A program made the position numbers and the translations under genes. From Alitta virens (Eukaryota > Annelida > Polychaeta > Phyllodocida > Nereididae): a stretch of DNA of 64,000 nucleotides. The notes beneath the pieces are model-generated. The model made no database searches. It was given only the letters and a program-made list of their open reading frames with translations, and was not told the DNA's origin. This document shows, in pieces, positions 36,983 to 48,596 of this stretch (within the stretch, counting starts at the first letter, position 1; the number at the start of each line of letters is the position of its first letter). The stretch is taken from the NCBI GenBank assembly GCA_932294295.1, contig OW028575.1, forward strand, positions 43,806,753-43,870,752, in the 5' to 3' direction.

Positions 36983-39129
36983 TGTTTATTGAGACGTTTG
37001 CGTTGGTGAACTGACCTGGTTGAGCTGTTCCTTTCTATTGACTTCTTTTGTCCCAAAATGAAAAAATTCAAGTAAATATGACCTTGCATACAAAAATTTC
37101 TCATTACTCTTGTTACATTGTAAAATATTTGCAATACTATTTCGTAAAGTCTTTTGTGGGTATCCCCAATGTTAACCTGAGTGACACACTTTAATATCAG
37201 CTAGTCAGATCTTTTATACTTCTAGTACTTTGCATATTCATTAAAATAAACTTAATTATTCAGGTGATTGCCTGCGCGAGGCATAGACTAATCAGGCCCT
37301 GTACCGAATGCACTCGCAATCAAGTGATGCCGTATACGCGACAATTAATCCCTATTGTGACCAAGTCAGGCCCCTGTTTTCATTTCGGACCCACCCCATC
37401 TGATTGAACTTTCCAAATTGTTCTGTAAAGTTTTGAAGTCAGGGGGCAGCAGATGCCTTTGGGTAAGGTCACTTTATAATGGTGAAACTTGAAAAGGAAT
37501 GATACTATATATATGTATATATACATATGACTCTAGTTAATTTCTTGTCATTTGGGCCTGAACAGAAACTACTTTAATTCACAGAACAAACAAGACCTCC
37601 TGTGGAGCCACATATGGAAAGTGTACCAACAGGATGCAAACGCAGAGCTGAGGTTAACGAAACTTCGCACTGCACATGTGCGACTCACTCCACCATCTCG
37701 AACGAGTGTCCAACTAGCAGCTCAGGTAAACTATGAAAGAAATATGCATGAACTTAGAATTGCCAAATGTGAAACTTAATGCTGTTTTGCCATGAAGTAC
37801 TAACCTACTACAGCTATTGGCATCGGAATGTTTATTTGAAAATTCCTCACTAAACAAATTGGTACTGCTCATATATGTGTTTATTAATCAGTATCATTTT
37901 GACAATCAATATTTAATCAGATATTACCTTCACTTATACGCCCAGGTTCTCAGTACCAAAGTTGGTCGTGCCCTGCAGCGCTTCGGCCCAGAGATGTCAT
38001 TGGCAAGTATGACAATGAGGACTCGGCAACCATGAAGCAGGACAGAGCAGCTTACACAGCAGTGGATGATGAAAGATTCAATGTAATAATTATACTTTTA
38101 TAAAAGCTCTTGAGAAAAAGTATACTGTACACTTTAAATTACCCAGAGTCAGAATCAAATCTACATTGTTTACTGAAAATACAGTAATGCTTGAAAATTT
38201 ATCTTGATATACATAATGCAATTGTTCACTTTCAGTTCTTGCAAGATTTTCTCCAGTACTTGAAAATGTGGAGGACTACAGTTCAGCAAAGAGAAGGGTT
38301 TTCCAAAGCTGAGAAGGACAAAATGTTCCTGTCCTCACAAACATTTCAGGTATGATTTAAAGAAGAGTCCAAAACAACATCTACTTCTCGAGTATACATA
38401 TTCCTTTAAAAGTGCTACCAGGTTCCTAGAGATTTTAATATTGTGTGCAGTTAAGGCAATAATATTTTAATTCCTGTGCTTAATGATGGCACACATATTC
38501 ATGTAAAATAATGTAAATTCCTTACTTCCTCTTCCCAGTTGGATAATGGATTGAAGTTATACTTTATCTGATATTAAACACTCTATCAACATCATAAATT
38601 TTCCATTCTGATATTATTTACAAACCAGTTTACTTAGCAAATGTAAACCTTGACTCATAATCATAGGAACAAAATTGTACATGCTGATCTTTGTTTCAAC
38701 TCCACAACTTAACTTTTTCAGTGCATGACTTCACAGGTGCAGTAAAGTACCTAATAGAACATGGTGTCCACCCAATTCATGCCAATGTGTTCTGTCAAGG
38801 CCCTCTTAAGAAAAGGTTTGGAAGACATCGTGGTCTTGGGGTTCGCAGTAGGAATCCCTCCCTGAAGGAGTTTGGGTTAGTACGTACCATAAAGATATTT
38901 TGCAATTTTAAATGTTTTTGGCTATTATGAGGATGATAAGTCTTTTCTGTGAGCACATTGGATGGTCAACTCTTTACATTTTACTTGCAGGCACCAGGAA
39001 ACAAAACTGCATATGCAGAGATCCCTGGCATTTACATTTTCAGCAAAGGGGAACGTTGCAGCTGAAACAAAGCAGCCAATTGATGTTGACAGTGAGCCAC
39101 TCCCTAAAATCAGACGGCACTAACTTCTA

Positions 39130-40560
39130 GGTTTCAGCTACTGTTCAGACGGATTTCACCAAGCTGGTGTTCACTCTGAAATGGAGACATTTTTATTACT
39201 ATGTTATTCAGCTTCTTAAACATAAGTGACACAACAGTGTTCATTTTCTTGTTTTATTGGATTAGCAACACCATTACTGGCATTAGTTCATATTACTGGA
39301 TTTACATAACAATAATAGTTTTTTACATTTCATGTTTAATACTGATATCAGTGTTGTTACAGGTACTTTAACCAGTAGTACCAGGTACTCTGCAAGCAAC
39401 ATTCTATGTGAACCATTTAGACATAAAGTAACTAGTGCAAATGATAACTGTTTTCTATAGCAACTGTAATTAAGATTCATTACTTCAGAATATAAGTATA
39501 TATGTTACTAATACATGTGGTTACCTTGAAAAGTAAAAAATGTTCATTCACTGATAACTTGACATTTGCTACTGTGTGTAAGTGAAATAAAAAATATTCG
39601 AAGATAAAAAATTGGCTGATGATGAATTTACAAAATTACCTTTTTATTTTACAAAATAAAAAAGGAAGACTTTTTCAATTGCTATTATTCTGACCATGGC
39701 AGTGGGAGGATTGGCTGACTATAGTTGGCTGAATAATACAGTTAGTTTCATTAAAAATGGCCTGTCAAATTTAACTTGGAAAAGCTAATTTCTGCTATAT
39801 GACCCAAAAGTACACACAGCATCCAGCTGGTACACAAGTCGCGAGTTGCGCATATTTGCCGTTTCTTGTTGTATGACTGTATGTCTATCATGTCTATCGC
39901 AAATACATATTTATGATATCTTACATAAATTTCTTACATTTACCAAGGTTAATATTTTTCAGTGGTGGTAGGTGTAAGCTGACTATAAGCTAGGAGTAGA
40001 CAGAAGCAGCTTTAGCCAGTTATAACACAATACATTATAAACCGTAAGAGTAAAAAGCAGCAAACTATTTGCATTACATAGTATTGGGAAGGCAAAAGCT
40101 GACAAATGTGAAAGTATATATATACAGCTGTCTAGTGTCAACCATATCTTATAGAACTAACTGTATTACAATGAATCACGCAAAGCCTTGTTTTTGTTGA
40201 CAATTTTCGCTTGCCTTACTTGTTGGTCAAGAATGCACCTGCACTTTTGGTGCATTCTGATGGTGCAAAAAAGGTTAGCACAAGCAACTAAAAATTTTCT
40301 GGAGGATTCATCATTTGGCAGATACAAAAAAATGTCACTGTCAACATTTGAAACTTCTGGAAATAAAATTACATCTTGTAATATCAAGAACAGGTTTTGA
40401 GCGGAAGATTTGCTCCATTTATGCACAACAAACAAGCAATTTTAAGTTGGAATTTTTTAATGAGCCACAAACAAAATAAAAACTTGAGGTTTGGCAATAC
40501 ATGGGGCTGCTTGCTCACACTAAGCTAAAAAATAAATAATCTAAAACTGAACTGCGTTGG
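39130..40560. other. Region without a supportable gene
   Basis: AT-rich sequence between pseudogene B and the recombinase element. ORFs at 40,166-40,435 on both strands have no recognisable motif. It may include the 3' flank of the recombinase element. Confidence 0.4.
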
Positions 40561-40808
40561 CTTGAAGGCAAGGCAGTGAAGTGGGTCCAGATGGTGTCAA
40601 CACAGCTGTAGGTGAAAAGACCAAGCTGGACCAAGGTCTATGCATATAAAGCAGGTGCATAGACCGACTAGATGTAAAGTTAGGCAATAGATAAATGAAT
40701 AACCTAATGATAAACTGACAATAAAATATTTACATAACAAGTTGGGGGAAAATCCCCAGGATAAAAGCCCAAACGAGCGAAAAGTGAGCGAGAGCCCCCA
40801 ATGAGTTA

Positions 40809-41813
40809 TTATGTATTCTTTGACAGTTGGGCAGAGGAAATAGAGGACTGTTGCGTGCGGATATATCGTGTGTAGCATGACGACTTTCAACGGCCCAAAA
40901 CTTGGAGGAGGTAGTCGGGAACACCCCCAGCTGCCCCAGAGGTACAGGCGCCTATCCTAAAAGAGTGGCCATTGAAATTAGAGTCTGCATATCCGAGGCG
41001 GGTAAGAGCTGAATTCAGGGAGCCCAAGAAGGTGGAGCGGCTTAGTGGCATATTGCAGAACTCAGAGTTAGTGAACAGGGGTGCGTCTGGTAGGGCGCCT
41101 CGGGTCAAGCACAGACTAAGGAAACTGGTCATAGCGATAACAGGGTACAGTGGCTTGATGTTATGAATGTAGATAGTGACGCCTGTACCGAAAGGGCCAG
41201 TCTTAGACTTGCAAAGCAGCAAGGTGAAATGATTAAACTCTGGCTGTACAAAAACATCACATATTCTAATGAACGTACAATTTAAAGACACCACAGTGAA
41301 TTCACCACACCGTAAAAAACCATAAAAAGCTGAAACAAAAATACAATGCAACATTTGATCTACAAAAGATCCAAAAAACCCTTGCTTTACAAGCATACAT
41401 AAATCATATAAAATGGTATAAGTGATAGGCAGCCTGAGGGGCTTGGTACAGTCTGACTGGGTTTTTCTAATGGCTCGGAGGAGGTATGGCAGCTGTAAGC
41501 AGCCTGCCGTAATGTCAAAGTTTTTAGTCTTGATGTAATGAAATTTAACACCAGCTAAATAGAGTTTGATGGTGTCGTATCGTAGATGTAGAACTTGCGC
41601 ACAGTGAGTCACAAAGGAGATAATAATGTCTTCAGTGACGTCCGGTAAGACCCCCGGGGGCCAGGGTCCAACGAGAGAAGACATCGCGAGAAACGTCAGG
41701 AATGTAGATAGGGCCGACGAGTAGGTCGCAAGCGTGGACTTGCTTAGCGAATTGTCCCATAGGAAGTTGACGCGAGAGGTTAATCCATCAGGAGAGCTGA
41801 CAGCGGGGGGCAC
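40809..41813 (-). pseudogene. DIRS-like tyrosine recombinase, nonsense mutation in the active-site motif
   Basis: A 308-codon frame (GTG or upstream start near 41,813, VPPAVSSPDGLTSRV) with the tyrosine-recombinase layout: N-terminal core-binding region (STLATYSSALSTFLTFL), first catalytic Arg in FLRCGEF, HxxR in GHSFRIGAC, then LLQVLGR. The next codon is TGA at 40,887-40,889, where this family has LGRW, one base from TGG. The same frame then continues with KSSCYTRYIRT, containing the nucleophilic Tyr, to a normal stop at 40,809-40,811. One nonsense change therefore removes the nucleophile. Known: DIRS-type elements integrate with such enzymes rather than DDE integrases. The neighbouring RNase H remnant supports DIRS rather than Crypton. 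Confidence 0.8.
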
Positions 41814-41814
41814 G

Positions 41815-41950
41815 GCGAAGGGCGTTGGTCTGCTTGGGGAGCGAGCTGATGGAACTTGGACATCTGGAAACGAGACAGAGCATCCGCAATACAGTTAGAC
41901 GAACCAGGAATATGTTTGGCATGAACAATGTAATTGCAATATGTTGCACA
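41815..41950 (-). pseudogene. RNase H C-terminal fragment of the DIRS-like element
   Basis: The minus strand reads NYIVHAKHIPGSSNCIADAL then SRFQMSKFHQLAPQAD, the signature end of retroelement RNase H (HIPG..N..AD.LSR). It overlaps the start of the recombinase ORF in a different frame, the usual arrangement in DIRS-type elements. Only about 45 codons remain; reverse transcriptase is absent, so the copy is 5'-truncated at about 41,950. Confidence 0.75.
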
Positions 41951-42665
41951 AATTTATCGTGGGGCAAAGTGAGACCACCACGATTAATAACAGAGATCCA
42001 ACTGACAAGACAACTGACTAACAATGTCAGGATAGGACTTCCTTGATTTAAAAAGCAAGTACCCAGCAATATAGGTCACAACTGCATGTTCATCTCCTGT
42101 GAGACCTGCTGGAGTGTCAATGGATACTCCCCTTTTTTGAGCCCGTCTAAGCAGCTAAGTGCAGTCATCGTCTGCAATGCTACAAATGATCGAAGTTGGC
42201 AGCTGTCAAATAGCTGAGATGAACTGCACCAAGCTGTTAGATACTTGTGAAAACTTGTACACATCAAAGTTTCTCTGTTCATTGTTTTGCAGCAATCACT
42301 GATCCATGAAAGTTCCCTTGTGAGGTCGTCGACTGTAAAATTATACAGTATAGCTTGGATAAATCAGTTAGAGTATAGTTATCCATCTTTATTCAATATG
42401 CTTCTATTTATTATATTAATACATTGTATTCTTTCTACCTATTTTGCACTTTTACATATTGTATAATTATTGAGTGCCGATCTCAATAATCATCTTTCAA
42501 ATTGATAATGAAATTTAAAAATTATGACTTTAGCAACATAATTTACTTACTGGAAACAGTCTTCAAAGCATCCTTCAGTGTTGTAACTTCAACAAGAGGA
42601 TTCTGAAACATCTCTGATACCACTCTTCCTAATAAATCGGGGTTGATGAGTAACTAACTCTCCTG
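41950..42665 (-). pseudogene. Possible P-type transposase C-terminal remnant joined to the DIRS-like element
   Basis: Two exon-like pieces lie on the minus strand. 42,552-42,664: LLINPDLLGRVVSEMFQNPL.., bounded by TTTGCAG and GTAAGT, with an internal TAG. About 41,950-42,335: DDLTRELSWISDCCKTMNRE to VSQEMNMQL, stop, then in shifted frames TYIAGYLLFKSRKS and SVINRGGLTLPHDK. In copy C the C-terminus has YIAG followed by NCGGLIKPAES at comparable spacing; the match rests on these two short motifs. It ends where the DIRS RNase H begins, suggesting insertion of one into the other. Confidence 0.35.
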
Positions 42666-43249
42666 CAAAAAAAACAAGTATGTCATATGATACAATAGCA
42701 AGAAATACAAGTAGAGTCACACACTTTTCAAGTATTTGGTTCATGCGGGTTAATTAGTACTTAGCCTAAACCCAAACCAATTGGTCTCAGCAGTGATCTG
42801 TCGTGAAGTGTGTCGTGAAGTGTTTCGGAACTATAAGCATTAACTTTACATACAATGTAAACACACCTGAGGTTCAGATTGCACAACGAAGTCCACTGAA
42901 GGATTTGATTCAGTTTCAAAAATTAGGGTTTGATATTAAAATTAAAAGTATATGTTTCTTATTGTGGCAGTATGAAATGGAATGCAGCCAACAAGATGAG
43001 AGATAATTGTACGTGTCACATTTAGTAACCAATATAGATCTATAATTAAGTTATGACATGTACAACATTCTTTGTTTAGTAATGTCTCACTCATATTATG
43101 GCATACATACTGATACTGTTTACAGAATTGGGCCTCACAACCTGCAAATGACAAATATTGTTGCACTAGGCATTGAACATGATGATAGTCACCTTTTTCT
43201 TGCATATATGACTGTAAATGCAGCTCAAATGGTCCATATACACTTTTAG

Positions 43250-45590
43250 TTTAGCGTGATAACTTCAGAAGATTTGGTCAAGGCACCAGTAACTTCTTCA
43301 ATGAAGCTCCACTGCCTGTAATCCTGTGAAATGAAAGGTAGATTTAAGAAAGAAAAAAACTTCTCATTGCAAATCAGCAGTTCATAAATTTATTTTATTT
43401 TTTATGTTATACAATTTCAAGATGGCATTGAGGCCTAGTGACAGTCAGGGTGAGCTACTTTTTGAAGATGGTGGGTTAAAAGCATTAAATCCTGGGCTAA
43501 ACCCTGTTCATTTCAGTATCTATAATTCTGCTAATGTAGTTTTTAAAGAAATGTGGTTCTTAAATACTTACATAGACTTTACATCCCCAACAACTGAAGG
43601 AAATTTTCATTTTCACAATTTTTTGGTTTTATCAGCATGAGATCTGAAAAGAAATTTTTTTTTTTAGACTAATAGTTGGAACATTGTCATGTGGTAATTG
43701 ATCGGTTGTAAAGCATTGCTTGTTGTGACATTGTTTATATATTGGTGCAAATGAATCCCGAAAATTTAAAACCATTATTCCTGGGCATTAATGTGCATGT
43801 TGTAATTTTTGGCATTAAATATATACACCTCGTAATTTTGTAATTTTTATAAGGAGCATTGCAATGCATAAATTCAGCCTTAGTATTTCAATTGTATTTT
43901 TGTGCAAGCAACACTGTGATACAGGAATTCTGTGATAATTTGACACAGCATATATAACTTTAAATTACTGTGATAATACATTCTGTAATAATAATATGTT
44001 ACTGATTTTTACAATGATATTCAATATAAATAGCTTTATTACCAGATTGGTGAAATAATTAAAGTTTGTGTTGATCCAGTTACTTGATCTTTGTATTTTT
44101 GTTTTTTGTACTGTAAATAACATGCTCATCTGCAAACTGAGCGAACAAGGTTTTAATCACCAATGAGATCAGCTTGGCCTTTACCATGGATCTTTACTTA
44201 TGCCACGACCAGCAAAGCAAGGTCATTAATTAAGGTGGCATATTCTAATCAGTACTTCATTCTGTGCTGAATGACAAATCAATGTGGATTATGACAATAA
44301 TTACATAGAATGTCCAAGTTCTTATGTAACGAAGGACCTAATTATTAATTTTTTGTTTAAGAATGTTCAGTCAAGCATTACAATAAAACTCAAATTTAAC
44401 ATTGAATTACCACAAACCTTTTCACTCTTGGGCAAGTGTTCAACCATGATTTCCACTCATGACTGCATGTGTATGACTGCTGCAGTCAGAAAATGTTTAA
44501 ATCTGAAAAAAAATTTGGAATCCATATTTAATAAAAATTATGTTACTTTCAAATTTTGCTTTCTCTTGAGTAATAAATTAATTTCATGTAGAGGAGAGTG
44601 GAGAAAAATGATACACTTTTTTTGCTTTCAATCATGACATAAATTCTAAAATCAGGGCAGTGTTGTGATAGCTACTTTGTTTGGTACCTAGTTACTTATT
44701 GCATATTTTTACATACATTGTACATGAAATATTTACAAAACTAAATATATGTCCATCCTATAGCTGTACAATTTCAAAGCAAATAGGCTATACAATGTTC
44801 TTACCATTAAGTTTTATTACATAAAGTCCATAACTATTATCTGTAATCTCACATTTGCAGCCTACAAAGTAGTGTCTGTTTAGAAAAATGTGCCTTTTTT
44901 TTTGCAAATGTATAGGTTGACATCGGATACATATTAAAAAAAATATATTTATGTTTCAGGACTTCACATTTAAAAATATGAATTGGCAGGAAATATTTCA
45001 TTCATTTAAAGATGGGAAGGTCATTTTAAGATCAGAAAAAATAATTCCACAGCGAAAATATTGTTAGAGCTTAACACTGTGAATTGAAGTGCCTTGAAAA
45101 TTTTAATGCAAATTTTTATAAAATACAATAGTAAAAGAGAGTTGCAATTGACACTAGTTACCTAAAGCACGCTATCCGTGGTATAATATAATAGTGTCAC
45201 TTTATATTTCATGAAATTTAGACAGATATATTCGCTACAACCCTTCTATTTTTATTTGGTAGATATCTTCGCTCTCGTTAGTCCTAAATTTATGAAATTT
45301 CACATATTATTTGCCTGAATATGACAGATGAAGGTGCATTATTAAAATATCAAACTTTGCTCTAAAACTGATACAAAATCACAAAAGTCAGCTTTAAAAA
45401 ATCGGAGATGGCCATTCAAACCATTGCCCCAAAAAATGTGTCTTTTGTGATGACAGGTAGATAAAAAGCAACTTTTTTCATTACTAGGAAATTAGTCATG
45501 CATGCTTGCAATTGCTCAGTATTTAAATGTTATTTAATTAATTACCAGCAAGCAGAAATGTGAATGATGATATGCACTGAGTACTAATAA
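43250..45590. other. Gene-poor stretch with isolated ORFs
   Basis: The largest ORF (44,284-44,637, plus, 117 residues) has no motif, no supported splice sites and AT-driven composition. On minus, 43,260-43,338 is preceded by TTTCACAG and reads DYRQWSFIEEVTGALTK, possibly one exon of an unknown gene continuing into 42.6 kb. Neither is secure. Confidence 0.3.
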
Positions 45591-45604
45591 AGAGCGATGT
45601 CAAT

Positions 45605-45695
45605 CAAACTTAAGCTCCGCCCACTTCAGTGGCCTGGCTAAGCTCCATCCCCTTCAGTGCCCTGCTCCGCCCCCTTCAGTGGCCTGGGCTGACGT
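45605..45695. repeat. Short tandem GC-box repeat (GCTCCGCCCCCTTCAGTGGC)
   Basis: Three to four variants of GCTCCGCCC..CTTCAGTGGCCTG stand in a row. They resemble Sp1-type sites but are part of a repeat and lack any following exon. The shared 16.9-kb repeat begins immediately after. Confidence 0.6.
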
Positions 45696-45699
45696 AACT

Positions 45700-45850
45700 G
45701 ATGCGCAACATAAGCGGCCCAGTCAAAACACCAACTAATTGTAACAATTTTTTTACACAATAGCCTACCAAGTCTAATTGTTTACAAAGCGTCTAATAGG
45801 CAAACCTTGCCTAGACTATACCTAGACCTATTATGACAGTTCAGTTTTGT
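45700..45850 (+). repeat. Second copy of the interspersed repeat at 16,905
   Basis: Same block order and orientation as 16,905-17,080 (AACACCAACTAATTG, TAATTGTTTAC, GCGTCTAATA, CCTAGACCTATTA). Confidence 0.7.
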
Positions 45851-46429
45851 TTGTCTAATACACACACTTCATAGGCCTTATTTTAAAAACAAATCAGCAA
45901 AAATAACAATGGAGAATAAGCCAAATGTGCACGCTGTTTTACAGCATTTTAACCTTACAAGAAAGTCTTGGGGAGCATTTCGTATTTCATAAATATTTGT
46001 ATACATGTACTTTTTTTTTTAAATAACCTTCAAATCAGTCAAAGTGATAAACTTTTCTTATAATATTTAATTAACTTCTCAGTAGCATGGAATGGACTAT
46101 GATTGTTTTTTCAGTATAAAACTTAAGTAAATATATTTGACATCAAAAATCAAATGTAGTAAAAAAAATTATATATATAATATAAGAAAGGGTGTTAAAT
46201 CTTATCTGATTCCACCTATAGCTACCTATATGGTGAAAATGTGAAAAATGTTTTGGAATCCACGCCTAATCATGTCATCATTATGTCTGCCTCTGGAAAA
46301 TGGTCGTATAAGCTGAGTCAGCTTCAGGTTCAGTGAAAAGATAATTTCAAACCATCATTTCAAATATTTGCGAATAAACGCAAATGTAAATTTGCGATTA
46401 AAAATATGGTGGTCGAGTTCAGTTCTTGG

Positions 46430-47010
46430 TGCGAAGGTTCGCCCCCCGACAGTTGAGGTTTCGCCCCCCGACAGTAGAGGTTTCGCCCCCCGACAGTAGA
46501 GGTTTCGCCCCCCGACAGTTGAACCTTCGCCCCCCGACAGCACCTACTTTCGCCCCACGACACCTTCGCCCCACGACACCTTCGCACCACGACAGTGATA
46601 GTATACTGTCATACCACAAAAGTAATAGGTGTAGGTTTCGCACCACGAAAGTGAAGGCTGATTCACTTAATAGCAGGTATGCAACTTTTTAAAAGTGGCT
46701 ATATTTCCTCCTCCTCCTCCTCCTCCTCCTCCTCCTCCTCCTCCTCCTCCTCCTCCTCCTCCTCCTCCTCCTCCTCTTCCCCTCCTAGATCTAGATAAAG
46801 TACATCCAAAGATAATTCTGTGGATCAGCATGAAATCTCTGTACATTCAATATTCACGGTGATTAGTAGCTAAAACCGGCCGAAATTGGCGCTGTCGTAG
46901 TGCGAAAGTCGGGACTGTCGTGGTGCGAAAGTCGGGACTGTCGTGGTGCGAAAGTTGGGACTGTCGTAGTGCGAAAGTTGGGACTGTCGTGGACTCGTGG
47001 TACGAAAGTA
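46430..47010. mobile_element. Foldback-type element 2, arms of about 20-23-bp tandem units
   Basis: Left arm (46,430-46,640): tandem units like TTTCGCCCCCCGACAGTTGA. Right arm (46,893-47,005): units like GTCGTGGTGCGAAAGTCGGG, the reverse complement of the left units. Between them lies a (CCT)n tract. ORFs on all frames here (VGGRNLYC- or FAPRQ-type repeats) come from the repeat units and are not genes. Confidence 0.7.
46704..46780. repeat. (CCT)n trinucleotide tract
   Basis: About 25 perfect copies, located between the arms of foldback element 2. Confidence 0.95.
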
Positions 47011-47264
47011 ACTGTCAAACCACGAGACCGCCAAGTGCACTCCTCGGCCACCATAAATAAACGCAGATATAAAAAAAATTAAGTACAAAAAACGCAAATT
47101 AAAAAAAAAAAGTTCACAAAACGCAGATTAGAGAGAGAAAAACATGTGTGTGGCAATAATAGGCTTCCGCAGATTAAAAGACCTTCTCGTGAATATTTTT
47201 AAAATATACTCTCCAGGTAGATCCAATTTTATATAGATACACGAAAGATCGAATAAAAATCGAT

Positions 47265-47328
47265 CTATCTACCTACCTTTCTAGCTTTCTATCTAGCTAT
47301 CTATCTAGCTATCTACCTACCTACCTAC

Positions 47329-47365
<37 letters not shown>

Positions 47366-47500
47366 CATCCATCGATATATCTATCTACCTACCTATCTAG
47401 CTGTCTATCTATCTATCTATCCATCCATCGATATATCTATCAAGCTATCTACCTACCTATCTAGCTGTCTATCTATCTATCTATCTAGCTATCTATGCAA
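47265..47500. repeat. (TATC)n / (TACC)n compound microsatellite
   Basis: Long run of ATCT, ACCT and CATC tetramers with a partial internal duplication (CCATCCATCGATATATCT occurs twice). Confidence 0.95.
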
Positions 47501-48596
47501 ATATTTAGCCAAACAGGTAAGTAGACATGCGTACCTAAATTATAGTAGAATCTTGCAATTAATTATTTATTTAATATTTTTATTTTTACATACACGAACA
47601 AGGCTAATTGCATTGTACTATATTACAATTCGTGGGGCTGGGAGCTAATGCTGATTGGCGCAGGAAATTTATTAAGGCAGCAACTTGCCCTTAAATATGA
47701 ACCCTAATCATCCAGGCAATAATTGCAATTGACAAGTCAATTACAATTCAGTAAGCCACTGGGAGACTTTTTAGACGGTTAATTCCAATCAATAAATTAG
47801 CTAAGGGGTCTTTTTTGCAAGGTCCAGAGTGGCCTACACTTCTAACGCACGTACATATGGAAAGGTATAATACGGACAACGGATGACGGAAACGGATGGG
47901 TAAAAAACAGACAACGGATGACGGACATACGGACCGCAAAACGTGTATATGGAAAGCCAGCTTTACGGAAGAAAACGAAACACACACAGATTATATCTTC
48001 ACAGAGTGGCGCTCCAGTGACGTGACAGGTGCGCCACCACGCATAGGGACGACCTAAAAGGCGGGACCAGCCGCCGGGATATGGCGGGATAGGCGGGACT
48101 GATTTGTATGAGATGTGTACGCTGGCCCATAAGTACAAAGCGGAGCAAGGCTTCGGAGCGGCGCGGCAGAGTTGCGGAGCTGCGCGGAAGAACGGAGGGG
48201 CTGCGCGGAAGAACTGCGGAACGGCGCGGAAGAACTGCGGAACGGCATGCAAGCATTGCAGAACGGCACGCAAGAATTGCAGAACGGCATGCAATAATTT
48301 AATTTAAATGAAATCAATGTGTATATAAATTAAAAGAAAACAGTTTTTTAAACTAGTAAGTCTTTAAGCTCTTCTTGAAAACTGACACTGATGTGATCTT
48401 CCATTAGTGGGCAGGCAAGCCATTCCACAACACCAGTGCCACTGCAAGTTCTTCCTTAAAACAACAGAGGCCACCTCCAATAAAGGCCTACCTAAAATAA
48501 AAGCCCTCCTAAGATGCCCTCTAACAAATAGAAGGGAGGGCTTCTATTTGAGTTGAGTAAATGGTATTTATTGATCCATCAATGATATTATTCCCT

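Larger units (their letters stand above)
34006..39123 (+). pseudogene. P-type (THAP9-like) transposase pseudogene B, THAP domain to C-terminus
   Basis: Exon-like pieces in order. 34,006-34,230: THAP C2CH domain, CCVPGC..W..ICSVHF, with a frameshift near 34,095. About 34,482-34,615: KLVPGSLPTLHMPQKS, the usual THAP tail. 34,829-35,035: YYQFEELCRDSGKVQEPW, then a TA microsatellite. 35,195-35,325 and 35,655-35,860: helical linkers. About 35,940-36,115: FLQLFWEEQLKARN..RGMRWHPMMI. 36,165-36,315: YEALKRTGVLHLPNKSTLQD. 36,437-36,592: GVLMHDEMSIRSDLV, first catalytic Asp. 36,669-36,812: VLAFMVVGINSTIK. 37,585-37,728: LLWSHIWKVYQ..VQLAAQ. About 37,946-38,083: VLSTKVGRALQRFGPE, then a frameshift. 38,236-38,349: FLQDFLQYLKMWR. 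About 38,710-38,874: QGPLKKRFGRHRGLG..NPSLKEFG. 38,990-39,123: last exon, stop TAA. The second catalytic block seen in A (SDPPHLLKTVRN) is missing, so it is inactive. Confidence 0.8.

Noticed and set aside
42803..43249. Small ORFs on both strands
   Set aside because: Short, overlapping, no similarity or splice evidence.
44284..44637. 117-residue ORF as a gene
   Set aside because: AT-biased composition, no recognisable motif, no promoter or splice support.
46355..47097. Several overlapping ORFs with VGGRNLYCRGAK or FAPRQ repeats
   Set aside because: They arise from the GC-rich tandem units of foldback element 2 on both strands.
47842..48317. ORFs with FLRAVPQFFRA-type repeats
   Set aside because: Frames through the left arm of foldback element 3; no start context, homology or splicing support.
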